From NCBI RefSeq assembly GCF_047496725.1, contig NC_132973.1, forward strand, positions 1,463,501 through 1,527,500: a DNA stretch of 64,000 bases, written 5' to 3'. Every line of letters begins with the position of its first letter. Positions within the stretch are counted from its first letter, which is position 1. The notes beneath the pieces are model-generated. The model saw only the letters and a program-made list of their open reading frames with translations, was not told where the DNA came from and ran no database searches. Below, piece by piece: positions 26,251 to 40,027 of this stretch. The position numbers were made by a program, and so were the translations under genes. The DNA is from Anoplolepis gracilipes. Lineage: Eukaryota; Arthropoda; Insecta; Hymenoptera; Formicidae.

Positions 26251-27388
26251 GCGTGTGCGCGTGCACATCCGTGGGACCTTGAATCAAGCAAGCGGCCTTT
26301 GTCGCGAGAGAGCCGAACAGAGCTCCTCTCGGCCGAACGCGCCCGGCATCGCGAGGTCGGCGAAAGTGTGTACCCGCCGAAGCTCCCTTTTTTTGCTCGC
26401 GGGCCTCTGCCTCTCGCGCTCATTTTTGCCCTCTTGCTCTTCTTTTAAAAGCTAACTCGGCGAACTACTCGTTGGAGCGACGGAAACGGACGGAAGATGC
26501 GTTTATTATTAGATTTCGACTCGCCCGATTCTCTCTGAGCGTCGCGGATGGCTAATGACGATGACTTATATACAGCGTTCGCAATGATGATCGATGGAAT
26601 TGGCACGATGATAGTGACATTGTCGACAACGATACGCATCGACAGCGGAAAATGAAGATTGCCGACGGTTAAAGACGGATATTGTACTACTACTTGTGTA
26701 ATTACGTAGATCCTTCTCGTTTCTTTTACGAATCTTTTTAAGCTTTTCGCTTGTCACTTTTCCATAACAGAGACTATGACGGGGACCTACCTCAAAGGTC
26801 CGACTGTGCAACACAATTATAGTTATACGTTCGTGCTGGCCCTTAACGTTTGACCGCAACTGGTCGAAGGGATCGCTTCCGCGTAATTATTTTTACCGAG
26901 CTCGACTTCCTCGCAATATTTAACGAAGCCCCAAAACAGATCTTCCTCCCCTCAAGATCTTTTATTGGTTCTCACGATCGCGATCGCAAACGGATTCGAC
27001 CGAAGGGGGCGCAACGCGGAAACAAAGAAACCGCGCAAACCGTACATCGGGGAATCTATCCCGGGCGGGCGGCTGAGTGGACAGACGGACGCGAGGGTGG
27101 GAGAGAATTTGACAGTTGCGTCCACTACGGATTGCTAACCGACCAAAAGTCACTTGTTGCTGTCCAGTTTCAACGTGGTTTTAGCGCTGTCAAACTCGCG
27201 ACGTTTAGCGATTATATATCCATCTCTCCCTAAGCGACAAAAATAAGATCGGTCGCGGTCAAAATCGTTTGACGGCGCGCACGCATACGCGACGCATTCG
27301 GCCGCGCACTGATTCGCGCGTCAGCGCACGCACGCACGCACGCACGCTCGCCGGCCGGCCGGCTGCGCGCTCTTCGTGTGCGCATATA

Positions 27389-27509
27389 CAGGGTGTCTGG
27401 TGGGCGCCTGTCTCTCCGGTCGACGAAAACCATCGGCGAGTTGATTGGATTTTTTTCCTTCTAATAACAATCATTATCTTTGTGATGAAAAACTTTGAGC
27501 CAATCTTCG

Positions 27510-27557
<48 letters not shown>

Positions 27558-27641
27558 AAGTGATGAAAGATATCTATATCGCGGCGATATCGCTCGATAT
27601 TGGCATCGAATAAAATTCGAAATCAAAGGCGCGCCACCCTG
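27389..27641. mobile_element. CAGGGTG-ended MITE, TA-flanked
   Basis: The left end CAGGGTGTCTGG (27389) and the reverse complement of the right end, CAGGGTGGCGCG (27641), share the terminal heptamer and looser similarity inside. TA flanks both. The 253-base interior has no transposase and contains a (GA)n tract (27514-27554). Confidence 0.6.
27514..27554. repeat. (GA)n microsatellite
   Basis: About 20 GA units within the 27389-27641 element. Confidence 0.95.
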
Positions 27642-27766
27642 TATGCATCGGTGCGTGCACGTGCGCATGCGTGTGTTCTCTCTCTCCCTCACAAGATACC
27701 GCAAAGTACGTTGTGACGACGTTACGAGCGTCGTGTACGAGAGCCGGTCACACGCTCGTTTACAAA

Positions 27767-27854
27767 CGACGATGACGAGAACGACGACGACGACGACGAA
27801 GATGACGATGACGAAGACGAAGACGACGACGACGACGACGACGACGACGACAAC

Positions 27855-27896
<42 letters not shown>

Positions 27897-27900
27897 ACTA
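27767..27900. repeat. (GAC)n trinucleotide array
   Basis: About 130 bases of GAC units with scattered GAT/GAA variants. The frames would read Thr, Asp/Arg or Val/Ser repeats. No flanking coding sequence was recognised, so it is treated as a simple repeat. Confidence 0.9.
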
Positions 27901-29377
27901 CGATGAAGAAGACGATGGAGTGTGCGACGACACGCATCGTAAAACACGCATATCTGGTGTAGGTGCGTAACGGTTCGTGTTAAGGGTAGGGGGACAGCGA
28001 GGACGTACGAGGGAGGAGGGAGCCGGGGGCCAGCAGAGGGGACAGGAGAGCTTTCGCAGCGTTAAACCCACCCACACAGGCGCGCGATATCGGAAATGAT
28101 ATAAAATTGCGTCGAGCGCGCCGCTGATATTTAAATTGGTTCGCTAAACCACGGATTAATGCGCGCAACGACGTCCGAGCCTACGCACGGGCTTCGAAAA
28201 AGAGTGTTGGAAAAAAAATATTACGCGGCCGAATAATAGGTAACCGCGGATAATCGTGAAGAAAAAGCTCATTTCTTTTTTAAATTAAAATATTAACATT
28301 TTATACCAACTACATTATATAAAGAATGCATTAGACGCATAATGCGTGATTTAAACCTTCAATTAAGCAATTTAAAGAGATGTTTCAAAAGATACGATCG
28401 AATAGAAAATAACTGATTAGATGTCAAATTAGATTGAAAAACTGTCGAAATCGATATCGCGGCACCGATCTGTCGAATTATTAAAATGCATTAAAACGTC
28501 TGTATGTGAGTCATAAATCTCTATCTAACAGAAAGCTATACGTGAATCGATCGATTATAGAAACATCGAATATAAAAAAATCAGACGAGTTAAATATAAA
28601 GTAATTAATCCGAAAATATTTTTTGCTGTTAATTCTTATCTGACTTAATGACATTTATCGTTTATTCGTTTCTTCGATCCGTCGTGTTCGAGCTCGTCCT
28701 ACTGTGTCATTCGAATGAGAGGAAGAGAGAGAACAATCGAAAATCATTTTATCCCTTTCGCATGTCCTGATTATAAAAAAGAATTATCATCGAGTTAGCT
28801 CTAGAGTTGAACCGATGCAGCCCATTTAAAGTTTCGCGCTCTTCCAAAGCGATATTTTTCCTTATTTATTTACCTATTTTTTAGCAAATTTTCGATAATT
28901 TTTACGTCCCTCAGACATTTATAAAAATGAGGGAAATATAATTTTAAAATTAAAAGCTGTGTAATATTGATCGATTTTTAAAGACATTATCATGATCGAT
29001 AATGACAATTAGTTCTTAATCTTTAGCTGTTGACAGTTGTAAGAAATAAAAGTGACATTTCTGACGTGACAAACGATCATAATAATCCAGTTTGGACGGT
29101 TTTGACGCTTATTTCCGTCAGAACGATACTTAAATCGTTTTGCATGTACTCACATTTCGTTAAAGCAGCGTATCAATTCGAATTTATAGATTTCGCATTC
29201 GCGCATTCGCGAATTGCGCGAATACGCGCGAGCGGAGTTGAAATAAAAATTGAAACGAAAGACGATGGTGGCGGAGAAGGCAGGGAAGACAGACACCCCG
29301 GGTCCTCCGGAGTTTCTATCCGAAATAAAAGCCGCTGACGGAAACGGTGTAATGCGTGGTTATAAGAACCTGTTTCC

Positions 29378-29430
29378 CACACGCACGCACACACACACAC
29401 ACACGCACACACACACGCACACGCACACAC
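29378..29430. repeat. (AC)n microsatellite with ACGC interruptions
   Basis: Just over 50 bases of AC units with a few G substitutions. Confidence 0.9.
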
Positions 29431-31336
29431 TGCTGCGTGCGTAAGTCGAGCCTAGGAAGAAGCGGATTTCTTTCGGGGTAGAGAGTTTCGCGCCAGACTC
29501 GTCCTTGTCCCACGTTCTCACACGTCTCGACGACGACGCCGGCGTCGGCGTCGGCACACCAGCACGTTTCTCGTTTGACGCACCGCGAGACCCGTACAAC
29601 TTTCGCAGCACGATACGTGCATGCCGTGTTCGAGGACACTACCGTGCACCGCCGCCGGCTAGCGCAGGAGGCGTTGACGGCGACGGCGGCAGCGGCAGTG
29701 GTGGTAGTAACGGCGGGTAGTGGTGGTTGCGACGATGCCACTGGTGCCTAGCGGTTGCGGCGACGGTGGTGGTGGTGCTACGGTGGTGGTGGTGGTTTTG
29801 GTTTCGCTGGTGATGGCGATGCTGATGAGCACGGACTCCACGAACGGAGAGAAACCACGAAAACGCATCGCACGCGCGGCTCCCAACTTCCGCGTGATCC
29901 GCGACGACGACGACGACTTCCCCTCCCGAGGATATATTTTGACGTAACGCGCGCCGGCGGCGCGTCCAGCGATATATAGTATTTATCGGGGGATGTGGGC
30001 TTGCTCTCTCGCCACGTATTTCTCTACTCCGACAAGCGGCCGCCGTTTCTCTTCGAGAAATGTCAAACCGATCTTCTTCACGAAATCTCTCACGATACTC
30101 GGCCGATTATAATCTCTGGCTTTTAAATCGTCTCTCGATTTTATATCGTCTTAAGGGATATTTTTTTTCTTTTATTTTATTTAACCATGATTAATCAAGC
30201 TACGGATCTTTCATGATTATCCAAAATTCGAGCGCCACACCTCTCACCCAGCTCCGAAGGAGAGTATCGTGTCGTCGCGCGCGCACACACTCACTCACCC
30301 TATTCCTTCTCTTCTTTCCACCGCTTGTTCTTCTTCCTCTTGCAGACGGCGAGTAGAGTCGAAGTTAGCCGAATGAAAAGACGAGCGATCCCGTGCACTC
30401 CCTCATTGTTTTGTCCGTCGCGCGGCTGCAGTGCGTTTCTCGCGCTACTTTGAAACTTGCAATCGCGTTTCGTCAATAGGAACCTAACCGCGCGCCATTT
30501 CCGAAAGCACCATTCTCCAATTCCTCGACGACGAAATGCGGAGAGTGTATTGCGAATATAAATTCGTCGATGTAAACTTTTCACACACAATCCCGTATAA
30601 TATTATTGATCGATTGATTTTTTTTTCACTCTTTTTCATCTTCAAGCTCGGTGTAATTGCAAAGTCCCCGCGATTTGCCCCGGGAGAGATGCCTCCCCCC
30701 ACCCCCCTGTACTCTAGATCCAACACGTTTCCCTCTTTAACATTTTCTTTGTCTTTCACAGGGTCACAGATTACCGATCCACGCACCTAATCACCACTCG
30801 CGCCGCTTTACTTCCTAATTCTATACGCGTAATGATTCTCTCTTTCTTTCTTTCTTTCACTCCCTCTCACGCTCCCTCGCACTCATACAGACGCACCGCT
30901 CTCTCATACCATTGTATCCTTTGGATGCCGCGCGTCGGGCAAGATAAGGGACAGGGACCAAGGACCTAACCAGGGGAAACGGTCGCGCCGGCCGGCCGCT
31001 CGTTGGCCCACGACGGAACAAACGAAACTGCCTATCCTGTATCTACCTTTGGTTTGGCGGGCTGTCCCGTGCCGAGTGCGGGGTATCCGCCTCGCTCTCA
31101 CTGGTACACTCCGATTAGTAATAGTCTTTGTCTGTCGTGTCCGCGTATATACAGGCGGACTCGCTCGCTCACTCGCCCGTTCACAGCTGCCCGCTCGTTT
31201 CGCCCGCTCGTCTCGAGCGCGATGCGATTCGGCCACGCTCGGCACTCGTCGGCTGTCATCCCGCCCGTCATGGCGGGAACCCAGGACTTGGCCCAGGACC
31301 ACCGATCGGCGGGGAGACGAGAAGGGAAGAGTAAGA

Positions 31337-31362
31337 ACGGAGAACGGAGAACGGAGAACGGA
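31337..31362. repeat. Short tandem repeat (CGGAGAA)n
   Basis: About four heptamer copies in a CG-rich patch. Confidence 0.8.
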
Positions 31363-31518
31363 GGGAGAACGAGGACGGCGCGATCTCGTTGGGCTCTCTC
31401 GCGAAGCGGGATCGCCGATGCACGTGTGCCGCGGGACGGGGTAGGGGCGCCGGGGGACAGGCTCGGGGAGGAGCCGGCGGATGGGGTTGGAAATTGCGCA
31501 CGCGCGTCGCAACCCCTC

Positions 31519-31563
31519 CAACGAGCGGGCGAGCGGGCGAGCGGGCGAGCGGACGAGCGAGCG
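31519..31563. repeat. Short tandem repeat (CGAGCGGG)n
   Basis: About five octamer copies, the last ones degenerating to CGAG units. Confidence 0.8.
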
Positions 31564-31731
31564 ACAAGGGGATGTTACGAACCTGCTTCGCTCGAGTAGC
31601 TTCCTCCTTCTTCGTTCCGGGTGGTCTCCGAGAAGTTAGTCCTCGATGTTAGTCTTCAAGGATTCCACCGCGACCTTCCCCGAGTGCACTGCTAAAAATT
31701 CGAGAAAATGACACAGTATTATTAAGAGAAT

Positions 31732-31922
<191 letters not shown>

Positions 31923-32843
31923 ACTTTGTATTAATTATATATAAATGATCATTACAGCTTATGCTAGAAAAAAGAGAGTGACTCATCTCCGTATGTCTCG
32001 TCTATATCTGAGATATCCTTAATATTAATTTAAATATTTTATTTAATCCTCTCCATTTACACTGTTAAATTTCCGATTTTCCAGCGGTCTAAAGACTGAC
32101 AAAATTTTGTGTACATCTGGTCCCGCTCGCGCCTCCCTTTCCTTCGCGAAATTACATTCCAATTTGCGAGCTACTCGGTTCCTTTTCCGGGACTCGTAAA
32201 AAAAAAGCTCGTAAAACGTAGCTAGGTCTCGGGTACTTTCATCCCCGAGCAACCAATCGCGACACTAGGGGAAGCCCCTTCCCTTCTATCTAGAGCTAAC
32301 GATTTATTTCAGCGACCTCCTGGATTCGATATCAACGACTTTTCGGGCCCCGGGGCGAAAGCACATCCCCGGTAACCCTTCCCGCGAATTTCTCACCTTC
32401 CGCCCCCTCGAGAGAACGATCTCGGAAGCCGAAAAGTCACGCGCGTGTTAACGTTTCGTGGTAAATGGAGCAATCTGACCCGATCTGCGTTCGGGCATAT
32501 TGAAATGTATTGCCTGATAATAATTTTCGTCATGTTTCTTCAGGCGCGAAAATCTTCGATCTTCGTGTGCGCGCGCGCTACATGGTCGATTTCTCATGAG
32601 GGTAACAAGATGTTTATCCAAGGTATTCTCATATACATAAGACGCAGATATACGGGCATAATTTTTTCAACGTGTATCGCGCGTATTACGTTTTCGCTGC
32701 GGGTACATTCATCGTTTTTTTAGATTATTGTATTAGTTAAGCCAGATGTTAAACAGTCTGAGAATCCGAATCTCGCGCTCAAGGAATTCAGATTGAATTC
32801 TTCAGTAAATTATTTATTGTTAAAAACTAAAAAAGTAATATCG

Positions 32844-33126
32844 TACTCTCTAAATTTTTTAGAGTGAAATTTTCACTCTAATCATGAAGTGAAATCGCCT
32901 GCGTAGCTCTTTCCGTGTGTCAGTTTTAAGTCAGAATAGCGCAGCATAGGCGACAACGTACATAAAAAAAATAATAAAATATCACTCTTTTTAGGGTTGA
33001 AGGATAAATCCAATAAAGAGCGAATAATTTCACTTTTTCGGAAAAGTGAAATTTCCTTCTACTTTGACTGGCAGTATTTTCATTATTGCTTGAAGTGAGA
33101 TTCCACTCTAAAAAATTTAGAGAGTA
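32844..33126. mobile_element. MITE with ~21-bp perfect inverted termini, TA-flanked
   Basis: The arm at 32846-32866 (CTCTCTAAATTTTTTAGAG then TG) is exactly matched in reverse complement at 33104-33124, with TA immediately outside both (32844-32845 and 33125-33126). Length without TA is 279 bases. The interior has no coding capacity and carries further CACTTT/AAAGTG inverted motifs. TA target use suggests a Tc1/mariner-derived element. Confidence 0.85.
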
Positions 33127-34237
33127 GAAGCGAGAAAATAATCTTATTTTTAACGGAAAATTATTCTAATAAGTATGTATGTGATTTTCGAGCATCAATT
33201 AATTATTTCAAGCATTAATATCGTTTATAATCTATAAATATGATCACGCAATCAAAGCAATCTCCGAGTCACAGTGGCCCAGGGCCAAGTTCATCCCGGA
33301 AAGCCCTTCTGCCCGAGTTTCCCAGATCCCCACTGTCGGCTGTCTCTCGACTTTCGTGCGTACGGTTGGGAAGAGCGAACCACACGCACGCATCGCCGAA
33401 AAGCTCCGGGCTTAATGCCGAGAGACTCGATTAACATGACAATGGCGGCCGCATGCAGATATAAATTAATACGTATTCTTCTTTCGGTGGAAGGACGACG
33501 AATCACGCTGCACACGGACGCCCGTGTCCCTTCGTAATGATGTGGCCGCTTGATAAATCACCTCCAGCCCTAACTAGATCAAGCGTTGTACTCGATCAAG
33601 TCTTGCTTGCAAAAAGAGAGTCGAGTCTTTACGCGATCAGCAGTCAACGACCAGTCAACGACATCGGCCATTTTGTAGCTTAAAATTTTTCGCATAAAAT
33701 TCCGAAGGACAGATGCTGTTCTCCGGGAAGATCACAATGATGTCGAAATAAATCAGTTTATCGAAACCAGGTAGGAAAGTAGGCAGCGCTATAACTTTAG
33801 GTACCTCCGTCGATCCATTAGATATTTTACCAGCAGCGACTCTCAAACAAGGATATATTCGGCCTAATTCGAAGGACTTTTACTTGCGCAAGTTAAAATT
33901 AAGTCTGAATCTGATTTCAAAATTATTTTACAAAATGTAAATATTTCGCGTATTATTGACAATTTTTCACGTTGTTAGTCGATCAAATTAGATTTGGAAT
34001 GCGCTCCTGAAGCTGATCGTGAAGCACGACTGCCTACCTGATCTTTAACTTTAACTAGTCGAACATTTGATGTAGGAAAAATTAAATTTGGAGAAATATT
34101 CTATCGTATTTTCCATATCTTTTCAATTGTCATAAAATCGCACATCTTTGATTGAAAATTATTCTCTATTCAATAAACATCGTTAATCTTTTTATAACCC
34201 GCAGATAATATAAAACATATTGTATATAATTGTTATC

Positions 34238-34607
34238 TACACTCAAAAAAATATTTTGCTAATGTAGATTGATTTCTAGATGTGTCAATTAAAATTTATC
34301 GCTACTTTTTGTATCTGTTAGAATATTGTTTGTCACGTATAGAATTTATAGCAGCAATATTCTAGCAATACCTCTAGAAAAATTTAGATCCCATTGTCAA
34401 ATATTAATCACAAATATAATTGTCCTTGACAATAGGCCTTAAAGATAGGCAGCGTAGAAAAATTTTCTGTCTTTGTCATTTAAAGTGATTAAGGGCAAAA
34501 TATATGCAGTATCACAGTATTTGCTAATAATTTATTTATCTGTTTCACTTAATTTTTTACACCTAGAAAATTTTTGTTAAACTTGCAAGATCATTTTTTT
34601 GAGTGTA
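34238..34607. mobile_element. CACTCAAAAAAAT-ended MITE, TA-flanked
   Basis: CACTCAAAAAAAT at 34240 is mirrored by ATTTTTTTGAGTG ending at 34605, with TA on both outer sides. Inside the ends the similarity continues weakly (TTTTGCTAA versus TCTTGCAAG). The 366-base interior is AT-rich and non-coding. Confidence 0.8.
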
Positions 34608-36293
34608 TTATTAATTCATATAAAATTATATGAAACATACTACAATTTAATTTAAAATTTTTTAGTTAAATTTAAAAAATCTCAAAATTTATAACAAAAT
34701 TAAATATGAAATATATCATTATGTCATGTATATCAATGACAATCGTTTGATCATGAATCTTAATAAATATCAGTTCGATACCGATATACAATACATACAT
34801 ATCGATGATAAAGTAGAATCGATTGAGGAAGGTTCGGTTACTCGTACATTTCGAGTTTACGGGACAATCTTGCGCCATGTGTGCCGTATTGCGTCAAATA
34901 CAGTGGCAAAAGCAGCTGCAAATGTCGCGTGACACGCGTCCATTGTCGGTATTTCGTGGGCATCGAAAAATGAAAAATCGTCCCTCGTATATTCCCGTCT
35001 CTCGCTCTACAAAATCCCATTGCCCTTTGCTCTTCGACGCGAGGATCACCTGGACCATGAAAAAGAGACAGAGAATTTCTTTTTTGGAAATACACTCTCA
35101 CGGTATGATACCTCTTTTGTTTTTTAATCGCACTATTAAATATCTTCTCTACATAACTTGCATCGGTTTAATTAAAATCTTTACAAGTGAAAGAGATACA
35201 AATACATGCAAAAAAAAACATACACAAATATAACGAAATCCCTCGATTTAAAAATCAATCTGAAATCTGAAGTTTATTATAAAATTGATCACATATATAG
35301 AACACCTTGCGTGCGTTCCTGATGGCGCAATAGAGCGAGAATCGGTAGATTGATTTGCGAAGAACCCCAGTGCGAGGGTGCAGGGGTTACTCTAGGTGTT
35401 CGAGCGAATTGGGGGTCGCGCAACTCGCTCCTCCCTTTTTCCCTAACGCGTGCCATCTTCGATGTAGTGGTCTGCCACTGAATTACCCCGACCGAAAGGG
35501 TTTAAATGCTCTTTTTTCCGTCTTCTGCGATAGGGTAATAATCGGAGTAGTAGGACACTCGACATTTTTCTAAGAGAAAAGTGAGAAATTAATATACTCT
35601 ACATACAATCTTTTATCTCTTTTTTTACCGTCTTTCGCGAATTAATCCGTAATAAAGTTTAAGCGATAAAGAGATTCAAGTGTTAAAGAAATAATTATTC
35701 TTAATTATTAACGATATACTAATTTTGTTGCGTAAATATGTATAGTCACAAATAATTTTTCAAGTATATAAAAAGCATTAATGTATAAGATGTGATTACA
35801 ATGCGTCACGCAAAGCGCAATTATTTTTCTCATGGCAAAGTCGTTAAAAAAACTTATCTTCATTATGATGGACAACATAATCGTAACGATATCACGATCG
35901 ATACTTTCTCTCTCGCTGAAGCTCGTTAGGAACATCTGCCGCATCCTGACTTCGTCATTACCGCGAGTGGTTCAGCCTGTGGCTGCAAAGTATCAGGACA
36001 ATTTCTGTGTACTATTCTTTTCGATTGCTTTCTCGCTCTTTCTACTACGTATTTTCCAAATCCAAATATATTATCCAGTATCGTTCAATTTTTTATGTAT
36101 CGGTAACATTGATGCTAGATGCAAATATATAAATATTAATTTTTGTTCAATTATTAGGTACATTCAAATGGAATATAGACTAAGATTTTTTAACAACAAC
36201 AATTTTAGTCCACATTTTAATTGAATATATACTTATTGTTAATAATATTTATTTAGATAGTGCTTTCAAATGTTCCATATATATATATATATA

Positions 36294-36329
36294 TAATAGA
36301 ATAAAATAGAATAAAATAGAATAAAATAG
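36294..36329. repeat. (ATAGAATAAA)n tandem repeat
   Basis: Three to four decamer copies following an (AT)n run. Confidence 0.8.
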
Positions 36330-36430
36330 TTAGATTTTACATATTAGAAAAAAGAAATTATTTCGTGAAACGAATCATGTACCTTAAAAGTATAGAAAAA
36401 TTTTACTCTAGAGAGCAGGCCAAAAATTCG

Positions 36431-36442
36431 GGACAGCTGTCA
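36431..36442. promoter_or_regulatory. Near-perfect TALE-type palindrome
   Basis: GGACAGCTGTCA differs at one base from TGACAGCTGTCA, the dimer site known for MEIS/PKNOX/TGIF homeodomain proteins. It also contains a CAGCTG E-box. No adjacent gene was found. Confidence 0.25.
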
Positions 36443-37139
36443 GCAGACTGAACTAGAAAATTCACAAAAAAGAATCGTGTCGTTGACCGCTGATTTTGGG
36501 GACGTTACCTGCAACTTTGGCCGCGCGTGAACCCGCAAAATCTTCTAGGATTAAGTATTACCTACAATATTTTTTCTCGTGTCCGTGTGATAAGGAGATA
36601 CGCGACTCGCGATAGTGTCGACTAAAAGAGATAATTGAAAAAAATTATTCGTGTAAAGGAAATGCGTGCCGCGTACGCAAACAAGTACTATTCAACGATA
36701 AAAATTCCATTTAGTAATCTAAGAAAAGTTATATAATTTTTTTTTACGCCTTTTATCTAGCGCTTATTTGTGCCGGGTTTTAAGTTATTGACATTTTAAT
36801 ATTTACATTTTTTTCCTTATTGATTAAATATTATTTTCTGCTTCATCGCATGTTTATGTATCCGCTTTGCGTATCTAGTTTAAATATATTTCAAAGATAT
36901 CTTTATTTTTCATTTTAACGATACAATGATGATATATAACCAAATTACGATTACGATGTAAAAATATAGATAAAAGAAATATAAAACATGTAACGAGAGA
37001 GAGAGAGAGAGAGAGAGGGAGAAAGATTTTACGTAGATTCATCGTGTGCCACGTGCTCGTAGTACGTCGCCAAGTTTGCCATCGATCGTCCTCTGCACGC
37101 GGTCTTTCGCGAGTCCCGTCGCGGCACGTCGCAGGAGGC

Positions 37140-37500
37140 CGTCTGTACGTACATGCGTACATGAGTGCGTGCGTGTATGTGCGGGCGCGCGCGCGCGCCC
37201 CGAGCACGCACTTACGCACGATCGACGCGGATCGTTCGCTCGTTGTGCGTGGCGCGCTTCGTTGCCATGACGACCGGTGGCAGTGGCACGCATTGATCGC
37301 AGACTCCCGCTCGCTCGCTCGGCGGTGCGTGGACTGTGGAGTCGAGTGCGTAGAGACGCGACGGAGAAAGGAGAGGAGAATACGCACACACGAATGCATA
37401 TACGGGCGCACGCACGCATATGCACGCACGCATATGCACGCACGCATATGCACGCACGCACTCACGCACGCATGCACGTACGCACGCACGCACGCGGAGA
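37140..37500. repeat. Alternating purine-pyrimidine region with ACGCACGCATATGC repeats
   Basis: It contains a run of alternating CG (about 37183-37200) and, near 37405-37460, three copies of a 14-base unit built from ACGC and ATATGC. Such sequence can adopt Z-DNA. Open frames here are compositional. Confidence 0.7.
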
Positions 37501-38419
37501 GGCAGGCACCGGGGATAATGCGCGTACGAAGCGGACACGTCGGGCTTCCTCGCTACCGAGGCTTTCTTTCGTGTTTTATAACGACGATTTAGAGCGTCCG
37601 TTTAGACTGTCATTATTTTCACCTCTCGTTACAAAGCAGTGATAATTATTAAATCCCGGCATCATGGATTCATGTGAAAAAAATTAAATACATATTATTA
37701 TTAAATATCTCTCGGATCTATTAATATTTTGCTTTTAATTCTCAGATTATTTTATTTTTGCTCCTGCTTACAGATATTTCTAGTTGAACTGACGTTATAG
37801 TAAAAATATGAGACTCGTGTACTTCATTTTGCCGGAGTTTTCTATAAATAGTGAGAATAAAATAATAGAATAAAGATTCTTAACGAAATGTATTCTCTGT
37901 GACATTTAATACGTTTCCGGTTTCGATTTAAAGCGAAACAGAATCTAAAACTCGGAGAGTTTTTTCCTATAAAGATATACAATTCGAGGTAATAAAATCG
38001 CGTCGTCGCGATTTGCCGCGCGGTGTTGGTCGGGCAAAAGCGGCAATGGATGAACGAAAGGGTTAGCTTCGAGATTAAAAGGAAGTCACCCCCTGCTCCT
38101 CCCTTCTCATCTCTCCATCAATCACAATTATATCCTCTCTCTCCCCTGCTATCGTTCATAATTACTGCTCGTGACTTTATCCCGGCGCTCGAAGCTGCTG
38201 GTCGACCGGCTCGGTGTAGCGCGAGAAAAAAAGAGGAAGGAGAGAGGAGATGGACGTTCAGAGCGAGACGAAAAGAACGCAATCGACTTTTGGCGCAGAG
38301 ATTGCTGTAAAACTCTCTGCTCTTGCGGGGGTGGGATTTCTCGAGGAGAAAAAAGTTTCGAACCCTCCGGCCGTGGTCCCAATCTCGTCGGTCGCGGAAA
38401 CGGAAACAAAGCCGTTATC

Positions 38420-38423
<4 letters not shown>

Positions 38424-38457
<34 letters not shown>
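38424..38457. repeat. Poly-A tract (34 bases)
   Basis: An uninterrupted run of A. An AT microsatellite follows at 38533-38557. Confidence 0.9.
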
Positions 38458-38461
<4 letters not shown>

Positions 38462-38532
38462 ACACACCACGCTATTTCGAATCTGCAAAATTTTTCTACC
38501 GTATAAGATGTACAATATATAAAAATCGACAA

Positions 38533-38565
<33 letters not shown>

Positions 38566-39996
38566 ATTTTTCTTCTTCGTAACACGCCGTTGAAGCGCGC
38601 ATATGTGTCCCATATCAGTTCACGTTCAGTAAATAATGTCATGGTATTCGATGACGCAGGGCACTCGCGTGCACGGTGCATTAAACGCTACTGATGGAGA
38701 CTTACGTCACACTAAAAAAAATTGTTATCAAGTAATCAAGGTCGCTTTTTTATGCAAAAGTTCGCGTGGAAAAAAAATATCATAGGTAAAGTCTGTGCCG
38801 TCAGCGTTGACCTTACGCACATTTTTTTACACATGATAAACTCGATTCCGTTCATGTGGTTAGGTGTATTTTCACCGACTGACTATTGCGTCGAATAAAT
38901 AGACGACGGCGCCTATCGATTGAGCGAAATTGTTTGTGATTGATAATGTCAATCGCTCTGTAAGATTTTACGATGAATCGAGACCGCGTCGCAAACTTGA
39001 CCTATCTGACCGCGACGTTTATAGGATAGCATGGAAACGGAAATGGGTCAGACGGATTTTAATACAAGACGCGTACAATTTCGACATGTTACGCGTAAAT
39101 CAGAGAGTTTACGAAATCTTCCACAAGATTAATAGCATATATATATATATACATAACACTTTTGATTGTGTATTCGATTCATTTTTATAAATAAATCCAG
39201 TCTTGTTTGTGGCCCATGTGCTTCGCTCGTCATCTTGCGACTGGAGATCAAAGGTGGTCAGGCTTCCTCTTCCTGAAACGTGACATCTGGATGCCGTGAA
39301 TCGACTCGGAATCTCGATTTAATCTCGTGGAGACTCCAGATGCGAAGCAAACTGCAGTAAATGCGGCATAAACTTGATCGCGCGATACCATTTGGTATTT
39401 TATTTTACAAAAATATCCGAATATACTTTCGTAGTTAAGTTGATTATAATAGATTGCAAAACAGAATTTTTCGTTTACTTAAAAAAAATTATTGGTAATT
39501 AAGAAATTTTCTTAATTAATATATTATCCTTCGCTTCTCGCGTATATGATATATGTACGCTATATCGCAGGACGACCTCGCTTCTCTGTGGAAAGCCCCT
39601 TCGTCCGTCGTTCAACTCGCACACGCTTACACGCGTGCATATAAACGGAAACCCTTCAAGTAGCCTACCATCCACCTCATGTGTACAGACACTTCTGCCA
39701 CGCACGAGTGGAGGGAACCGCGTAAGGTACAAGTGCACGCGTATAGGCATCGTGTAGGTGCACTTACGTTCGCCTAGAATTCACCCCTCTTTCCGCTGGA
39801 CACGCAGGGATGTTGAGGGGGATACGGGGCGGTTCTCGAGCGGGTACGAGCTGTGGGTGCGTGCGAGAGAGCGCGTTTCTCCAAGCGGAACGGAATCTAT
39901 AGCGGGAGCTCGCACACAAATCCGGGGCGCGTTAAATGTTTTTTTTTTCTCTTAGAAACGCGCGTTTCAGCGACTGCTTTGTGCTATAAAATAAAA

Positions 39997-40027
<31 letters not shown>

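Larger units (their letters stand above)
21198..31660. other. Non-coding region upstream of the TET exon, with CpG-rich patches
   Basis: No exon was recognised. On the minus strand this is where the TET 5' UTR, upstream exons and promoter should be. The plus strand at 21240-22450 is pyrimidine-rich. E-box cores CACGTG occur at 21868-21873 and 22832-22837. From about 26.1 to 31.6 kb the sequence is unusually CpG-rich with low-complexity tracts, the kind of composition seen at promoters. Long open frames there (for example 31003-31599) overlap on both strands and are compositional. Confidence 0.5.

Noticed and set aside
31003..31599. 198-residue open frame and overlapping frames
   Set aside because: Openness on both strands comes from CG-rich, stop-poor composition and tandem repeats.
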